Shown: positions 63,715 to 64,000 of the stretch, piece by piece | How the letters are laid out: every line of letters begins with the position of its first letter | Position numbering within the stretch: position 1 is the first letter of the stretch | Origin: Salticus scenicus | Taxonomy: Eukaryota; Arthropoda; Arachnida; Araneae; Salticidae | Direction: 5' to 3' | Length of the DNA: 64,000 nucleotides | Assembly: GCA_963930645.1 (NCBI GenBank) | Contig: OZ005652.1 | Coordinates: 348,960,602 to 349,024,601, forward strand | Notes under the pieces: generated by a model | What the model saw: the letters and a program-made list of their open reading frames with translations, nothing else | Told to the model about the DNA's origin: nothing | The model's database searches: none | Position numbers and translations under genes: made by a program

Positions 63715-64000
63715 ATGAGAATGACCTTTTAAAAAGAGGATGTCTGGTCACCTTACCTAAGAGATTAGCATAATTTTACGTTTTTAAATCTTTTTTTTTT
63801 TTTTTTTTTTTTAGCGCCATTTATTGTAAGAATTCTATTTACATTTAGACTGAAATTTTACTTGCCATAGTAAAATTTCCACTCGCCAATGGCGAGCGGA
63901 AATTTCGCACCCTGCATATACATGTTCAAAATAATAACTTTTCTTGCTTTTCCACATATGTCACATGTGATTACATATTTTCAGTCTCAATTTCTAAGTA

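Larger units (their letters stand above)
62184..63755. mobile_element. Possible hAT-like element nested in the intron 3 hAT
   Basis: TAAGGTGACCAGA at the left is inverted at 63743-63755, followed inside by AGAGGAC-type repeats. No convincing target duplication, so boundaries are tentative. Confidence 0.45.
61150..63914. mobile_element. hAT element in intron 3, exact 8-bp TSD
   Basis: CAGGGCCCGAAATTTC left and CAGGGTGCGAAATTTCC (reverse complement of right), with CATATACA duplicated exactly at 61142-61149 and 63915-63922. ACTCGC and ACTTGCCA subterminal motifs at both ends. No transposase; contains repeats listed below. Confidence 0.92.

Overview
The window is eukaryotic, AT-rich, intron-dominated DNA from an animal, most likely an arthropod. 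A chelicerate such as a spider is my guess, from the very long introns and the repeat mix; the sequence does not prove it. The only host gene I can support is Cbl, the E3 ubiquitin ligase that damps tyrosine-kinase signalling. It lies on the + strand. Exon 1 (2529-3076) encodes the four-helix bundle of the phosphotyrosine-binding (TKB) module, exon 2 (30838-30984) its EF-hand, and exon 3 (42742-42873) the start of its SH2 domain. All three introns are phase 2. They are about 27.8 kb, about 11.8 kb and more than 21 kb long. The rest of the SH2 domain, the linker and the RING finger are not visible and presumably lie beyond 64000.

Nearly everything else is mobile or tandem DNA inside the Cbl introns. 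Intron 1 holds two copies of a CAGGGG-ended element with 5-bp target duplications, a 4.25-kb foldback element, Tigger-type and Tc1-type remnants, a 126-bp satellite (10255-12632), a Helentron-like element (16230-22764), a hAT-like element (24623-27980), a 1-kb palindrome and a deleted Tigger. Inside the Helentron-like element sits a complete 3.8-kb DNA transposon (16528-20345) with terminal inverted repeats, a TGAA duplication and an intact 717-codon transposase.

Intron 2 carries a nest of insertions. A hAT (34687-42210, TSD TTTTAAAT) encloses a Tigger-type element (35203-41024), which encloses a Helitron (35397-38273) and a second hAT (38556-40479, TSD GTTTGATG). The second hAT in turn contains a SINE and a small hAT (39890-40054, TSD TACTGATA).

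Intron 3 carries a larger nest. A hAT (43035-59093, TSD GTTTCTAA) encloses another hAT (46744-57290, TSD GCAATAAA). That one encloses a very young Ty1/copia retrotransposon (50314-57110, TSD ACACA) with two LTRs that look identical and a coding region broken only by one in-frame TGA. An inverted Penelope-like pair, SINEs, foldback MITEs and a further hAT (61150-63914, TSD CATATACA) complete the region.

The best candidates for something undescribed are the 717-aa transposon with its subterminal GGAGGGGAC repeats, and a recurrent hairpin-ended repeat module seen at seven or more places. No tRNA or rRNA gene and no CRISPR array was found.
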